A stretch of 13,308 nt of DNA from Clostridiales bacterium (GCA_021635425.1 JAJWOJ010000025.1:1-13308), one strand, 5' to 3'. Shown: positions 1 through 8,477, counted from the stretch's first letter. A program made the numbers and translations. Notes: generated from the sequence alone by a model not told the origin.

Positions 1-87
1 GATAAAGCGTATATAAGCGACGGGTATACCGTAGCCGTTTTTTCAGGTTACAATATCCTATGCTTTACAAAACAAAGATATGCTTAA
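1..87 (+). CDS. 3' end of an upstream gene (partial, product unknown)
   Basis: Only this frame is open from the left edge; the other two forward frames meet stops within the first 15 bases. It encodes about 28 residues (starting DKAYISDGYT) and ends at TAA 85-87, 45 bases before the next start. Codon choice resembles the neighbouring genes. A stretch this short could be open by chance, and no family is recognisable. If real, it probably sits in one operon with the lipoprotein gene, because no convincing terminator separates them. Confidence 0.4.
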   Translation, partial: DKAYISDGYTVAVFSGYNILCFTKQRYA

Positions 88-132
88 AGCTTCCCCGAAA
101 TCGGCGACGGCTTTTTGCAAAGGAGAAAATTT

Positions 133-1749
133 ATGGGCAAAAAAATCATTTGCTTGATAGCGGTTTTATGCATGGCTTTGGGCTTTGCGGCTTGCTCGGG
201 CAATACTACGATCGCGTCCGACAACGGTACCGATATGAACGGCGGTTTCGTTGCGGCAACCAAGGACTACGTGTATTTTATAAACGGCGTCGAAAGTTAT
301 TCCACCACGTACAAAACGGGTAAGGTGACCAAAGGCGCGCTTATGAGGGTTGCGAAGAACAAATTCGGTTCGGAAAACACTGCGGATTATGAAACGGTTG
401 TTTCCAAACTCATCGTATCCGACGACACTTCGGCGGGTTTCTATATAAGCGGCGATTACGTTTATTATGCCGTTCCGTCCACCGAAAACGACAGAAAGGG
501 CGAAACCAAGAAAGATCAGCTTCTTTTCTTCAGAACCAAGCTCGACGCGTCCTCCACTTCGTCCAAGATTTCCGATAAGGATTTCTCGCACGACGCGAAG
601 TTCAGATTTGTCGCTAACGGCAGCGAAGTTTATCTCGTTGTTTACAGCACGAACGTTTACGTTTACGATGCGGTAAACGGCGGCGAAATCATGAACACCG
701 AAGACACAAAGTATGCGGACCTTCAGAACAAGGCGAGAAGAGGAACCGTTCAGGAGGTTATGTTCGACGAAGACAATGCCGCTCCCGTTGTTTATTACAC
801 CTATAAGCCTATCGACGTAAGCCGTTGGCAGGACGAAACGAGCGCGACCGCGGAGAACTATTACGACGTTCATAAGATTACGCTCGGCGGCGGAAAGGCT
901 ACCGACGTTATCGCGGTTAACGGTTTCGGCAGCACCACGAAGCCGAACAATCCCGAGCTTTCCGACGTTATCGAAGACGAGGAAATGATCGGTCTTACGT
1001 TCGATTTATTAAGACATAAAAACGGCAAGCTCTTCTATTCGCAGACTTCGCTTAACACCAACGTTTCTGCCGTAATCTACAAGACTATGGACGATAAAAC
1101 GGGCGCAAGAACGGTTGTAACTTACGCAACGCCCAAAACCACGGCTGCGTTTGCCGATACCGTTAAGATAAGAAGCATTTCCGAAGCGGGCGATAAGGTT
1201 GAAACCATGTACGTCGATTCCACGCTCGGTCTCGTTAAATTCGATTCGTCCAAGGCAAACGACCAAAGCGCGGATTCCGATTTCGGCGTGAACGTTATTT
1301 CCGATAAGGAAGGTTTGAAAACGGCTACCGTCAAATTCCTTTCCAAAGAAGGCGACGTCGAATATCTTTATTATACGAACAGCGACGGTAATTATTATAA
1401 AATAAGCCTTACCGCGCTCGAAGCGGGTGAAGAAACCGAAGCTCTCAGAGTTAACACTCTTTCGCTTAACACGAGCTGGTATACACCCGAAGTCGTCAAC
1501 GTAAACGGAAAATATTTCTTCGTCTGCGTTTACTCGGACAGCACATATAAGTCTTACGTATATGCTATCGACATGAGCGAAATAGAAAAAGGCGTTAAAG
1601 CCGTCAAGGAAGAAAAAGGCGACGACTTTGCGGAGTCCGATTATTATTCTTACGACAAGAAGAAAACGGAAGACGCGGTTAAGCTCGGCAAGAAGCTCGG
1701 CGTTTTAGCCGAAGCCGACGTCGAAAAGGACAGCACGACTTCCAAATAA
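133..1749 (+). CDS. Secreted lipoprotein of unknown function, possibly beta-propeller-like
   Basis: The 538-residue product starts with a short basic segment (MGKK), a hydrophobic stretch, and a lipobox-like GFAAC placing the lipidated cysteine at residue 21. It is therefore probably exported and anchored to the outer face of the membrane. The start at 133 is chosen because AAAGGAGA (119-126) lies six bases upstream; the in-frame TTG at 115 overlaps that site and would spoil the signal peptide. The mature part is rich in Tyr, Asp, Ser and Thr with recurrent patterns such as DYVYFING, DYVYYAV, VYLVVYS, KLFYSQ, EYLYYTNSDG and KYFFVCVYS. These resemble the beta-strand repeats of propeller-type surface proteins (DUF5050-like), which is inference. 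The C-terminus is Lys/Glu-rich. No catalytic motif was seen. A GC-rich hairpin follows the stop. Confidence 0.85.
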   Translation: MGKKIICLIAVLCMALGFAACSGNTTIASDNGTDMNGGFVAATKDYVYFINGVESYSTTYKTGKVTKGALMRVAKNKFGSENTADYETVVSKLIVSDDTSAGFYISGDYVYYAVPSTENDRKGETKKDQLLFFRTKLDASSTSSKISDKDFSHDAKFRFVANGSEVYLVVYSTNVYVYDAVNGGEIMNTEDTKYADLQNKARRGTVQEVMFDEDNAAPVVYYTYKPIDVSRWQDETSATAENYYDVHKITLGGGKATDVIAVNGFGSTTKPNNPELSDVIEDEEMIGLTFDLLRHKNGKLFYSQTSLNTNVSAVIYKTMDDKTGARTVVTYATPKTTAAFADTVKIRSISEAGDKVETMYVDSTLGLVKFDSSKANDQSADSDFGVNVISDKEGLKTATVKFLSKEGDVEYLYYTNSDGNYYKISLTALEAGEETEALRVNTLSLNTSWYTPEVVNVNGKYFFVCVYSDSTYKSYVYAIDMSEIEKGVKAVKEEKGDDFAESDYYSYDKKKTEDAVKLGKKLGVLAEADVEKDSTTSK

Positions 1750-1764
1750 AAAGAATTTTCCCCG

Positions 1765-1790
1765 CGGGGTTGTCGCTTTCGGCAACCCCG
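1765..1790 (+). terminator. GC-rich hairpin, possible terminator after the lipoprotein gene
   Basis: CGGGGTTG at 1765-1772 pairs with CAACCCCG at 1783-1790. Three more pairs (one a G-T wobble) extend the stem to 11 base pairs around a CTTT loop. It lies 15 bases after the lipoprotein stop. No T-run follows, so intrinsic termination is plausible but not proven. Confidence 0.5.
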
Positions 1791-1901
1791 TAACCATATA
1801 TAAATGATACCGTTAAAATACAAGGCGGAAAAGGGTAAATTTTGAGATAAAAATCGAAAATGTCGGCGCGGGCGGTAAAAGCCCGTAAAAAAAGGAGAGA
1901 A

Positions 1902-3482
1902 ATGTTACAGGTAAGCGGAGTAAGTCTTCAATTCGGCAGCAGGAAATTGTTCGAGGACGTAAATATTAAATTCACGAAAGGAAACTGTTACGGAATCATC
2001 GGCGCGAACGGCGCGGGCAAATCCACTTTTTTAAAAATACTTTCGGGCGAACTCGACACTCAGAAAGGCGAAGTTATTTTAGACAAAAACGAGCGTATGT
2101 CCGTTTTGAAACAGGATCAGAACGCTTATAACGACGAGACCGTTCTGCGCACGGTAATGCTCGGGCATAAAAGGCTCGTCGAAGTTATGGACGAGAAAGA
2201 CGCGCTTTACGCAAAAGCCGATTTCACGGACGAGGACGGCATAAAAGCGGGCGAACTCGAAACGGAGTTTGCGGAACTCGGCGGCTGGGACGCCGAATCG
2301 GACGCGGAAAAGCTTCTCAGCGCACTCGATATCCCGACCGAGCATTTCGGTATGAAGATGGGCGAGCTTGACGGTAAGGAAAAGGTTAAAATTCTTCTCG
2401 CGCAGGCTCTTTTCGGCAATCCCGACGTGCTTATTTTAGACGAGCCGACCAACAACCTCGATATCAAAACCACCGAATGGCTCGAAAACTTCCTTATAGA
2501 TTTCGAGAATACGATAATAATAGTATCTCACAACAGATATTTTCTGAATAAGGTCTGCACATATATCTGCGACGTCGATTTCGGAAAGATTAACGTCTAT
2601 TTCGGAAACTACGATTTCTGGTATAAAACGAGTCAGCTTCTTGCCCGTCAGCAGAAGGAACAGAACAAAAAGGCGGAGCAGAGAGCCAAAGAGCTTAAGG
2701 ATTTCATCGCGAGATTCTCGGCAAACGCTTCCAAATCAAAACAGGCAACGGCAAGAAAGAAAGAACTCGAAAGCCTTACCATTAACGATATCAAGATTTC
2801 TTCGAGAAAATATCCGTACATCAACTTCAAATTCGACAGGGAGATCGGGAACGACATTCTGTTCGTGGAAAACCTCACTAAGGAAGGCTACTTCGAAAAT
2901 CTTACGTTCACCGTCAATCGCGACGAAAAGATAGGCATCGTCGGCAAAAACAGCAAGGCGATAACCATGCTTTACGATATTTTGACGGGCAACGAAACGG
3001 CTACGAGCGGTTATTTCAAATGGGGCAAAACCATTATACCCACCTATCTTCCGCAAAACAACGACAGTTATTTCGTCGGTTGCGACCTTTCGCTTGTAGA
3101 CTGGCTTTCGAGATTTTCTTACGACCACTATGAGGAATTCGTCCGCGGCTGGCTCGGCAGAATGCTTTTCTCGGGCGAGGAATCGCAGAAAAAAGCTTCG
3201 GTTATTTCGGGCGGCGAGAGGGTGAGGTGTATGCTTGCGAAGATGATGCTCGAAGGCGGAAACTTCATGATTTTAGACGAGCCGACAAACCATCTCGACC
3301 TCGAATCGATAACGTCTTTGAACGACGGGCTTGAAAATTTCAAAGGGTGTTTGCTTATGACCAGTCAGGACAGAGAGCTTATGAACACCGTCTGCAATCG
3401 TATAATCGAAATAGACGGAGGCAAGGTTTACGATCGCCCCGTAACTTACGATACCTACCTCGAAGAAAGGGTAATCAAATAA
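1902..3482 (+). CDS. ykpA: ABC-F family ATPase, YkpA type
   Basis: A soluble twin-ATPase protein of 526 residues with no membrane segments, as expected for the ABC-F family, whose members act on ribosomes rather than as transporters. Domain 1 has Walker A GANGAGKST (34-42), signature region LDGKEKVKILLAQALF (156-171), Walker B with catalytic Glu (LILDEPTNNLD, E181) and switch His (SHN, H210). A basic linker (about 240-300, rich in Lys/Arg/Gln) matches the ABC-F inter-domain arm. Domain 2 has SGGERVRCML (436-445) and LDEPTNHLD (E460), but its P-loop reads GKNSKAIT (348-355), without the usual Gly-Lys, and its switch motif is TSQD, with Gln489 in place of His. The start at 1902 follows AAAGGAGAG (1891-1899); the in-frame ATG at 1860 has no ribosome site. 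A small hairpin (CGGGC 1869-1873 with GCCCG 1881-1885) precedes the ribosome site. The exact cellular role is unknown. Confidence 0.9.
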   Translation: MLQVSGVSLQFGSRKLFEDVNIKFTKGNCYGIIGANGAGKSTFLKILSGELDTQKGEVILDKNERMSVLKQDQNAYNDETVLRTVMLGHKRLVEVMDEKDALYAKADFTDEDGIKAGELETEFAELGGWDAESDAEKLLSALDIPTEHFGMKMGELDGKEKVKILLAQALFGNPDVLILDEPTNNLDIKTTEWLENFLIDFENTIIIVSHNRYFLNKVCTYICDVDFGKINVYFGNYDFWYKTSQLLARQQKEQNKKAEQRAKELKDFIARFSANASKSKQATARKKELESLTINDIKISSRKYPYINFKFDREIGNDILFVENLTKEGYFENLTFTVNRDEKIGIVGKNSKAITMLYDILTGNETATSGYFKWGKTIIPTYLPQNNDSYFVGCDLSLVDWLSRFSYDHYEEFVRGWLGRMLFSGEESQKKASVISGGERVRCMLAKMMLEGGNFMILDEPTNHLDLESITSLNDGLENFKGCLLMTSQDRELMNTVCNRIIEIDGGKVYDRPVTYDTYLEERVIK

Positions 3483-3515
3483 TTTTTCAAACACGATTAA
3501 ATATAAAAAACTACG

Positions 3516-3529
3516 CTATAAGTCGATTA
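3516..3529 (-). repeat. 14-bp intergenic motif, copy 1 (reverse orientation)
   Basis: Exact reverse complement of TAATCGACTTATAG. The identity extends one base each side relative to copy 2 (3515-3530). It lies 33 bases after the ABC-F stop and 38 bases before galE. Three other exact copies occur in this window. Confidence 0.85.
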
Positions 3530-3567
3530 AATCGGCAAATGCGCTTGCAAAAAGGAGATAAACAAAC

Positions 3568-4587
3568 ATGAAAACAATTCTTGTAACAGGCGGCGCGGGC
3601 TACATCGGCAGCCACACGACGATAGAACTTATCGAAGCAGGTTATGACGTCGTTGTCGTCGATAACCTTTACAACAGTAAGACGGAAGCGGTAAGAAGAG
3701 TGGAGCAGATCGTCGGCAGAAAAATTAAATTTTATAAAGCCGACGTGTGCGACAAAGACGCGATGAGAAAGGTCTTTAAGGAAAACGACTTTGCGGCGGT
3801 TATCAACTTCGCGGGCTATAAAGCCGTAGGAGAATCGGTGCAAAAACCCGTAGAATATTACGAAAACAACATCGGCGGAATGCTCGCCCTTATCGACGTG
3901 ATGAGAGAATTCAACGTTAAAAACCTTGTGTTCTCCTCGTCCGCAACGGTATACGGCAATCCGCACACAGTTCCCATAACCGAGGATTTCCCCCTTTCGA
4001 CGACCAATCCTTACGGCTCTACCAAACTTTTTATAGAGTATATTCTTAAAGACGTCGCTAAGGCCGATCCCGAATTCAATATCGCAATTCTTCGTTATTT
4101 CAACCCCATCGGGGCGCATGCCTCGGGGCTTATCGGCGAGGATCCCAACGGAATCCCCAACAATCTTTGCCCGTATATAACCAAAGTCGCCGTCGGCAAA
4201 CTCAAAGAAGTTCACGTTTTCGGCAACGATTATCCTACGAAAGACGGAACGGGCGTGAGAGATTACATCCACGTTGTCGATCTTGCGAAAGGTCACGTTC
4301 TGGCGGTTAACAAGCTTCTTACTAAACCCGGATTGTTTATAGTCAACCTCGGAACGGGCATCGGTTACAGCGTTCTCGATATGATCAAAGCTTTCTCCAA
4401 AGCGCTCGGCAGAGATATTCCTTACGTAATCGACCCGAGACGCCCCGGCGATATCGCCGAATGTTATGCCGATCCTACGCTTGCGTATAAGCTTATCGGT
4501 TTCAAAGCCGAAAAAACGCTTGACGACATGAGTCGTGACGCGCTTAACTGGCAGATGAAAAACCCCGACGGTTATCCTGACGACTGA
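3568..4587 (+). CDS. galE: UDP-glucose 4-epimerase
   Basis: Interconverts UDP-glucose and UDP-galactose (or the N-acetyl forms) in the cytosol with bound NAD, supplying sugars for the cell surface and for the Leloir pathway. The 339-residue length is typical. The N-terminal Rossmann motif is TGGAGYIGSH (7-16), and the catalytic set is SSSATVYG (Ser124 within 123-130) with Tyr149 and Lys153 in YGSTK. Other family signatures are NFAGYKAVGESV (80-91), RYFNPIGAH and the late RRPGD. The start follows AAAGGAGA (3551-3558). It stands alone between an ABC-F gene and comFC, with no other Leloir genes visible, which suggests a cell-envelope sugar role rather than galactose catabolism (inference). A hairpin terminator follows. 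Confidence 0.97.
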   Translation: MKTILVTGGAGYIGSHTTIELIEAGYDVVVVDNLYNSKTEAVRRVEQIVGRKIKFYKADVCDKDAMRKVFKENDFAAVINFAGYKAVGESVQKPVEYYENNIGGMLALIDVMREFNVKNLVFSSSATVYGNPHTVPITEDFPLSTTNPYGSTKLFIEYILKDVAKADPEFNIAILRYFNPIGAHASGLIGEDPNGIPNNLCPYITKVAVGKLKEVHVFGNDYPTKDGTGVRDYIHVVDLAKGHVLAVNKLLTKPGLFIVNLGTGIGYSVLDMIKAFSKALGRDIPYVIDPRRPGDIAECYADPTLAYKLIGFKAEKTLDDMSRDALNWQMKNPDGYPDD

Positions 4588-4599
4588 TTTCGGATTTTC

Positions 4600-4631
4600 A
4601 GCCCTTTCATCTGAGCGATGAAGGGGCTTTT
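4600..4631 (+). terminator. Intrinsic terminator after galE
   Basis: AGCCCTTTCATC (4600-4611) pairs with GATGAAGGGGCT (4617-4628), giving 12 pairs with one wobble and a TGAGC loop. A short run of T follows (4628-4631). It begins 12 bases past the galE stop. The T-run is short, so efficiency may be moderate. Confidence 0.75.
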
Positions 4632-4671
4632 CGCTATATATAATAAGGAAAAACGATAAGGGAAAACGACT

Positions 4672-5475
4672 ATGGCGGACGGTAAACGAAAGATAAAATA
4701 TTTTCTTAAAAACATTTTCTTTCCGCGCAATCTCACGTGTTCCGCATGCGGCAGGGAAAGCTTTACGGGTGGAATTCTTTGCGAAAAATGCCTTCTTGAC
4801 AGGGAAGAAAATAACGAGTATATATGCGAACATTGCGGAGTTAAAACTCCCGTTCCCGTCGCGTATTGCGACAGATGCAGAAACAGGCTTACTTCTTTCG
4901 ATACGGCAAGAAGCGCGTTCGTATACGACGGGGTTGTCGCTCTTCTTCTGCAAAAGCTCAAATACGGCGGGGAGAAATATCTTGCCGAGGAATTTGCGAA
5001 AGATCTTTACAAACTCTTTGCCATAAGCGTTACTCATGCGGACGGCATCGTGTGCGTTCCGATGAGCAGAAAGAGAGAACGCGAAAGAGGTTATAATCAA
5101 AGCGAACTTCTCGCCCGAAACCTTTCTGCGTTGTCGGGCGTGCCGTTTTTAGACGTAACCGTAAAGAGAAAAGAAACGGAAAGCCAGGTGGGTAAGGATT
5201 ATAAGGGAAGACGTAAAAATCTTGACGGCAGTTTCGGAATATCCGATAAAAAAGCCGTCAGAGATAAAAGAATAGTTATCGCGGACGACGTTTCCACAAC
5301 GGGAACCACCTCGGATATTTTAGCGGCGGCTCTTAAGGCGGCGGGTGCGGCGGAGGTGTTCGTTTTAACGGTTGCGTCGGTCGTGAAGAGAAAACCGGGC
5401 TTCGCAAATGAGGGCGAGAACGAGACGCCCGATAATGCGGACGTTGAGACGGAAAATTCGGAAATGGTCGGTTAA
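4672..5475 (+). CDS. comFC: ComF family phosphoribosyltransferase-like protein
   Basis: A 267-residue ComFC/GntX-type protein, required for DNA uptake in naturally competent Firmicutes but widespread in non-competent ones. The N-terminus carries four CxxC pairs (Cys 23/26, 37/40, 52/55, 66/69), consistent with two zinc-binding modules. The middle contains IVCVPMSRKRERERGYNQSE (126-145), and the PRPP-binding loop IVIADDVSTTGTTSD (201-215) follows, as in type I phosphoribosyltransferases. A 28-residue charged tail (240-267) extends past the core. The start follows AAGGGA (4658-4663). The stop codon TAA (5473-5475) is part of a copy of the 14-bp repeat. In Bacillus, comFC also lies a few genes upstream of secA, so the order here is a reduced form of that arrangement. 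No other competence genes are visible, so competence itself cannot be inferred. Confidence 0.93.
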   Translation: MADGKRKIKYFLKNIFFPRNLTCSACGRESFTGGILCEKCLLDREENNEYICEHCGVKTPVPVAYCDRCRNRLTSFDTARSAFVYDGVVALLLQKLKYGGEKYLAEEFAKDLYKLFAISVTHADGIVCVPMSRKRERERGYNQSELLARNLSALSGVPFLDVTVKRKETESQVGKDYKGRRKNLDGSFGISDKKAVRDKRIVIADDVSTTGTTSDILAAALKAAGAAEVFVLTVASVVKRKPGFANEGENETPDNADVETENSEMVG

Positions 5476-5486
5476 TCGACTTATAG
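5473..5486 (+). repeat. 14-bp intergenic motif, copy 2
   Basis: Exact TAATCGACTTATAG; the first three bases are the comFC stop codon. Extended identity with copy 1 is 16 bp (5472-5487). It lies 21 bases before the terminator stem. Confidence 0.85.
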
Positions 5487-5507
5487 CCCGTCATTTACGC
5501 TTTAATG

Positions 5508-5546
5508 ACGCGTGTTTGCGGTTAAAAGCCGCGATACGCGTTTTTT
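5508..5546 (+). terminator. Intrinsic terminator after comFC
   Basis: An outer stem ACGCGT (5508-5513) with ACGCGT (5536-5541) encloses an inner stem GCGGTT/AGCCGC with an AAA loop, followed directly by TTTTTT (5541-5546). A smaller hairpin (CGTCATT with AATGACG, about 5489-5510) overlaps its left edge and could compete with it. This separates comFC transcription from secA. Confidence 0.85.
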
Positions 5547-5615
5547 ATTGACTTTTTTCTTTATGGTAAAAATATGAAAAATGCGGGTTTTTTCGTGTTC
5601 TCGTACTTAAATGTA

Positions 5616-5644
5616 TTGAAATTTTGCTTTGAATGTAGTAAAAT
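5616..5644 (+). promoter_or_regulatory. Sigma-A-type promoter of secA
   Basis: TTGAAA (5616-5621), a 17-base spacer, then TAAAAT (5639-5644), close to the housekeeping consensus. It sits between the comFC terminator and the secA start, 48 bases upstream of the ATG. The surrounding DNA is AT-rich. Confidence 0.75.
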
Positions 5645-5691
5645 AGATATTGTATATATAGCAGAACGATAATCTGCACAACGGAGAATAT

Positions 5692-8382
5692 ATGGGACTT
5701 ATCAGTTACATTTTGAACACCGATTCGAGAAGAAGTCTTAAAAAGATCGACTCTCAGGCGGAGAAGATTCTTGCGCTCGCACCGAAATACGAGGGGATGA
5801 CGGACGCAGAGCTTAAAGACCAGACGCTTGTTTTGAAAGACCGTCTGAAAAACGGCGAAACGCTCGATCAGATTATGTACGACGCGTTTGCCGTCGTAAG
5901 AGAGGCGGCATACAGAGTTCTGCACATGCGCCACTACAAGGTTCAGCTCATGGGCGGTATATGCGTTCATCAGGGCAGAGTTGCGGAGCTTAAAACAGGC
6001 GAAGGTAAAACGCTTATGGCAACCCTTCCCGCATACCTTAACGCGCTCGGCGGAAAGGGCGTTCACATCGTCACGGTAAACGATTACCTCGCAAAGCGTG
6101 ACGCGGAGTGGATGGGAAAGGTTTACAGATTTTTGGGGCTTACCGTCGGCGTAAACGTTCACGACATGACGGACGACCAGAAGCGCGCCGCGTATAACTG
6201 CGATATTACTTACGGAACCAACAACGAGTTCGGTTTCGACTACTTACGAGATAATCTTAAAGTAAGGCTCTCCGATATGGTTCAAAGAGGCCTTAACTTC
6301 GCTATCGTCGACGAGGTGGACTCCATTTTGATCGATGAGGCGAGAACTCCGCTTATCATTTCGGGCAGAGGCGAGAAGTCTTCCGACCTTTACGTCGAGT
6401 GCAATCGCTTTGTAAAAACTTTGAAGGAAGACGAGGATTATACCGTCGACTTAGAGGATAAAACCGTTCAGATAACCGAAGCGGGCGCGCGCAAAGCCGA
6501 AAGATTTTTCAATATCGAAAATCTTGCGGATATCGAAAACGGCGAACTCAACCACCACATTCAGCAGGCTTTAAAAGCGCATTTCATTTTCAAAAGAGAT
6601 TCCGACTACCTCGTTTCCGACGGCGAAATCATAATCGTCGACGAGTTTACGGGTCGTCTTATGATCGGCAGAAGATATTCCGAGGGTTTGCATCAGGCAA
6701 TCGAAGCGAAAGAAAACGTTACGATCAGAAACGAAAACAAAACTTACGCCACCATTACTTTCCAGAATTACTTCCGTCTTTACCATAAGCTTTCGGGTAT
6801 GACGGGTACCGCGAAAACGGAAGAAGAGGAGTTCAGGACGATTTACGGTCTCGACGTTCTCGAAATTCCCACCAACAAGCCCGTTCAGAGAATAGATATG
6901 CCCGACGTGATCTATTCCACCGAAAAGGGAAAAATCAAAGCCATCATCGGCACAATTATGGAGTGTCACGAAAAAGGTCAGCCCGTGCTTGTCGGTACGG
7001 TAACCGTCGAAAAATCGGAAGAGATTTCGAGATGGCTTTTGAAAAACAAAGTAAAACACAATATCTTAAACGCTAAAAACCATAAAAAAGAAGCGGAAAT
7101 CATCGCTCAGGCAGGTAAGAAAGGCGCGGTTACCATCGCGACTAACATGGCGGGTCGTGGTACCGATATTCTGCTCGGCGGCAACCCCGAATATCTTGCA
7201 AAGCAGGCTCTCGTCAAAGAGGGCATAACCGACGACGTTATCGAGCTTGCGACGTCTTACGTTCAGGACGTTTCGGACGAAGTTAAAGCCGTAAGAGAGA
7301 AATATAACGAATTATACGAAGACTTCAAGAAAGAAACCGATAAGGAAAAGGAAGAAGTCATCGCGCTCGGCGGTCTGTTTATTTTAGGTACCGAAAGACA
7401 CGAGTCGAGACGTATCGACAACCAGCTCCGCGGCCGAAGCGGTCGTCAGGGCGACCCCGGTTGTTCGCTTTTCTTCATTTCGCTTGAAGACGATCTTGCA
7501 AAACGATTCGGAGGCGAAAGGCTTAAAGGCATATATAATACATTCAAGGTCGAGGAGGATACGCCTCTTCAGTCCAAGATGCTTTCCCGTTCGATCGAGA
7601 ACGCGCAGAGAACCATCGAAGGCAAGAACTTCGGCATAAGAAAACACATAATTCAATACGACGACGTAATGAACATTCAAAGAACGGTCATGTACGGCGA
7701 AAGAATGAAGGTCCTTAAGGGCGAAAACGTTCACGGCGACGTGTTGAAGCTTATCCCCGATTTCGTTACTCAGATAATAACTTCCAACGTAAACAAAAAT
7801 CAATCTCCGTCCACTTGGGATAAAGACAAGCTCAATAAAGCCCTCGAAGACAGAGCGCTTCCGAGAGATCTTAATTACGTTACCGACGAAATGCTTGCAA
7901 ACTGGGATTACGACTATCTCGTCAAGCAGATTATAAATAAAGTAATCGAGTGTTACGAAGAGAAGATCGCCGCTTACAGAGAAGAGGGTATCGATTATAA
8001 CGAGTTTGAAAGGTTTGTATTCCTCAAAGTCGTCGATAGCAAGTGGATAGACCACATCGACGCGATGGACAGGTTAAAACGCGGAATTTCTTTGAGAGGT
8101 TATGCGAACGAAGACCCCGTCATCGCGTATAAAAAGGAAGGTCTCGAGATGTTCGAGGAGATGACGGCAAGCATTCAGGAAGAAGTCGTCGCCGTTCTTC
8201 TTAAGTCGGAAATAAAGAAAGTTCCGCAAAAGGAAGAAAAGAAAGACCTTGTCGAAAACGGCGGAAGTCAGGGTACGGCTTCGAACGGACCGATCGTTAA
8301 AGCCAAAACCGTCGGCAGAAACGATCCGTGTCCTTGCGGAAGCGGTTTGAAGTTTAAAAACTGCTGCGGCAAACATCAATAA
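5692..8382 (+). CDS. secA: Preprotein translocase ATPase SecA
   Basis: Drives secreted proteins through the SecYEG channel using ATP, at the inner face of the membrane. The 896-residue length is normal for SecA. Walker A is TGEGKT (102-107) within AELKTGEGKTLMATLPAYL, and the Walker B region is AIVDEVDSILIDEARTPLII (204-223). The preprotein-binding region and the second motor domain follow, with TNMAGRGTDILLGG and QLRGRSGRQGDPG. The protein ends in a SEC-C zinc motif, NDPCPCGSGLKFKNCC (877-892), with ligands Cys880, 882, 891 and 892 (CC rather than the CH of Escherichia coli). The start follows CGGAGA (5682-5687). It is transcribed from its own promoter and closed by a strong terminator. The usual neighbours hpf (upstream) and prfB (downstream) are not present. 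Confidence 0.99.
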   Translation: MGLISYILNTDSRRSLKKIDSQAEKILALAPKYEGMTDAELKDQTLVLKDRLKNGETLDQIMYDAFAVVREAAYRVLHMRHYKVQLMGGICVHQGRVAELKTGEGKTLMATLPAYLNALGGKGVHIVTVNDYLAKRDAEWMGKVYRFLGLTVGVNVHDMTDDQKRAAYNCDITYGTNNEFGFDYLRDNLKVRLSDMVQRGLNFAIVDEVDSILIDEARTPLIISGRGEKSSDLYVECNRFVKTLKEDEDYTVDLEDKTVQITEAGARKAERFFNIENLADIENGELNHHIQQALKAHFIFKRDSDYLVSDGEIIIVDEFTGRLMIGRRYSEGLHQAIEAKENVTIRNENKTYATITFQNYFRLYHKLSGMTGTAKTEEEEFRTIYGLDVLEIPTNKPVQRIDMPDVIYSTEKGKIKAIIGTIMECHEKGQPVLVGTVTVEKSEEISRWLLKNKVKHNILNAKNHKKEAEIIAQAGKKGAVTIATNMAGRGTDILLGGNPEYLAKQALVKEGITDDVIELATSYVQDVSDEVKAVREKYNELYEDFKKETDKEKEEVIALGGLFILGTERHESRRIDNQLRGRSGRQGDPGCSLFFISLEDDLAKRFGGERLKGIYNTFKVEEDTPLQSKMLSRSIENAQRTIEGKNFGIRKHIIQYDDVMNIQRTVMYGERMKVLKGENVHGDVLKLIPDFVTQIITSNVNKNQSPSTWDKDKLNKALEDRALPRDLNYVTDEMLANWDYDYLVKQIINKVIECYEEKIAAYREEGIDYNEFERFVFLKVVDSKWIDHIDAMDRLKRGISLRGYANEDPVIAYKKEGLEMFEEMTASIQEEVVAVLLKSEIKKVPQKEEKKDLVENGGSQGTASNGPIVKAKTVGRNDPCPCGSGLKFKNCCGKHQ

Positions 8383-8412
8383 GACAATTTAACGATTATA
8401 TAGCTTAAAGTG

Positions 8413-8446
8413 AGGGCTGTCTGCGATTTGCAGGGCAGCCTTTTTT
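8413..8446 (+). terminator. Intrinsic terminator after secA
   Basis: GGCTGTCTGC (8415-8424) pairs with the facing GCAGGGCAGCC (8430-8440) with one bulged base and a GATTT loop, followed by TTTTTT (8441-8446). It lies 30 bases past the secA stop. This is the clearest terminator in the window. Confidence 0.88.
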
Positions 8447-8463
8447 ATAGTTAAAACGTGAGT

Positions 8464-8477
8464 TAATCGACTTATAG
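8464..8477 (+). repeat. 14-bp intergenic motif, copy 3
   Basis: Exact TAATCGACTTATAG, preceded by T as in copies 1 and 2. It lies 18 bases after the T-run of the secA terminator and 120 bases before yqfC. The rest of the 8383-8596 gap is AT-rich, with no open frame of note and no clear housekeeping promoter. Confidence 0.85.

Noticed and set aside
166..873. A 235-codon minus-strand open frame inside the lipoprotein gene
   Set aside because: It is antisense to a gene with a good ribosome site and signal peptide, and its product shows no domain, so it is a shadow frame.
1860..1901. An upstream in-frame ATG for the ABC-F gene
   Set aside because: It has no ribosome site, the added residues (SARAVKARKKRRE) are unlike the family, and a strong AAAGGAG site directs translation to 1902.
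3511..5100. A 529-codon open frame on the minus strand across galE and the start of comFC
   Set aside because: It is antisense to two confidently identified genes with intact catalytic motifs. Its translation is rich in Arg, Val, Phe and His with no recognisable domain, as expected for the shadow of codon-biased genes.
7384..8055. A 223-codon minus-strand open frame inside secA
   Set aside because: It is fully contained in secA, which is unambiguous, and no family pattern is visible.
5473..8477. The 14-bp motif as a standard promoter -35 element at every copy
   Set aside because: Only copy 4 has a good -10 at a usable distance; copies 2 and 3 do not, and copy 1 faces the opposite way into the end of the ABC-F gene.
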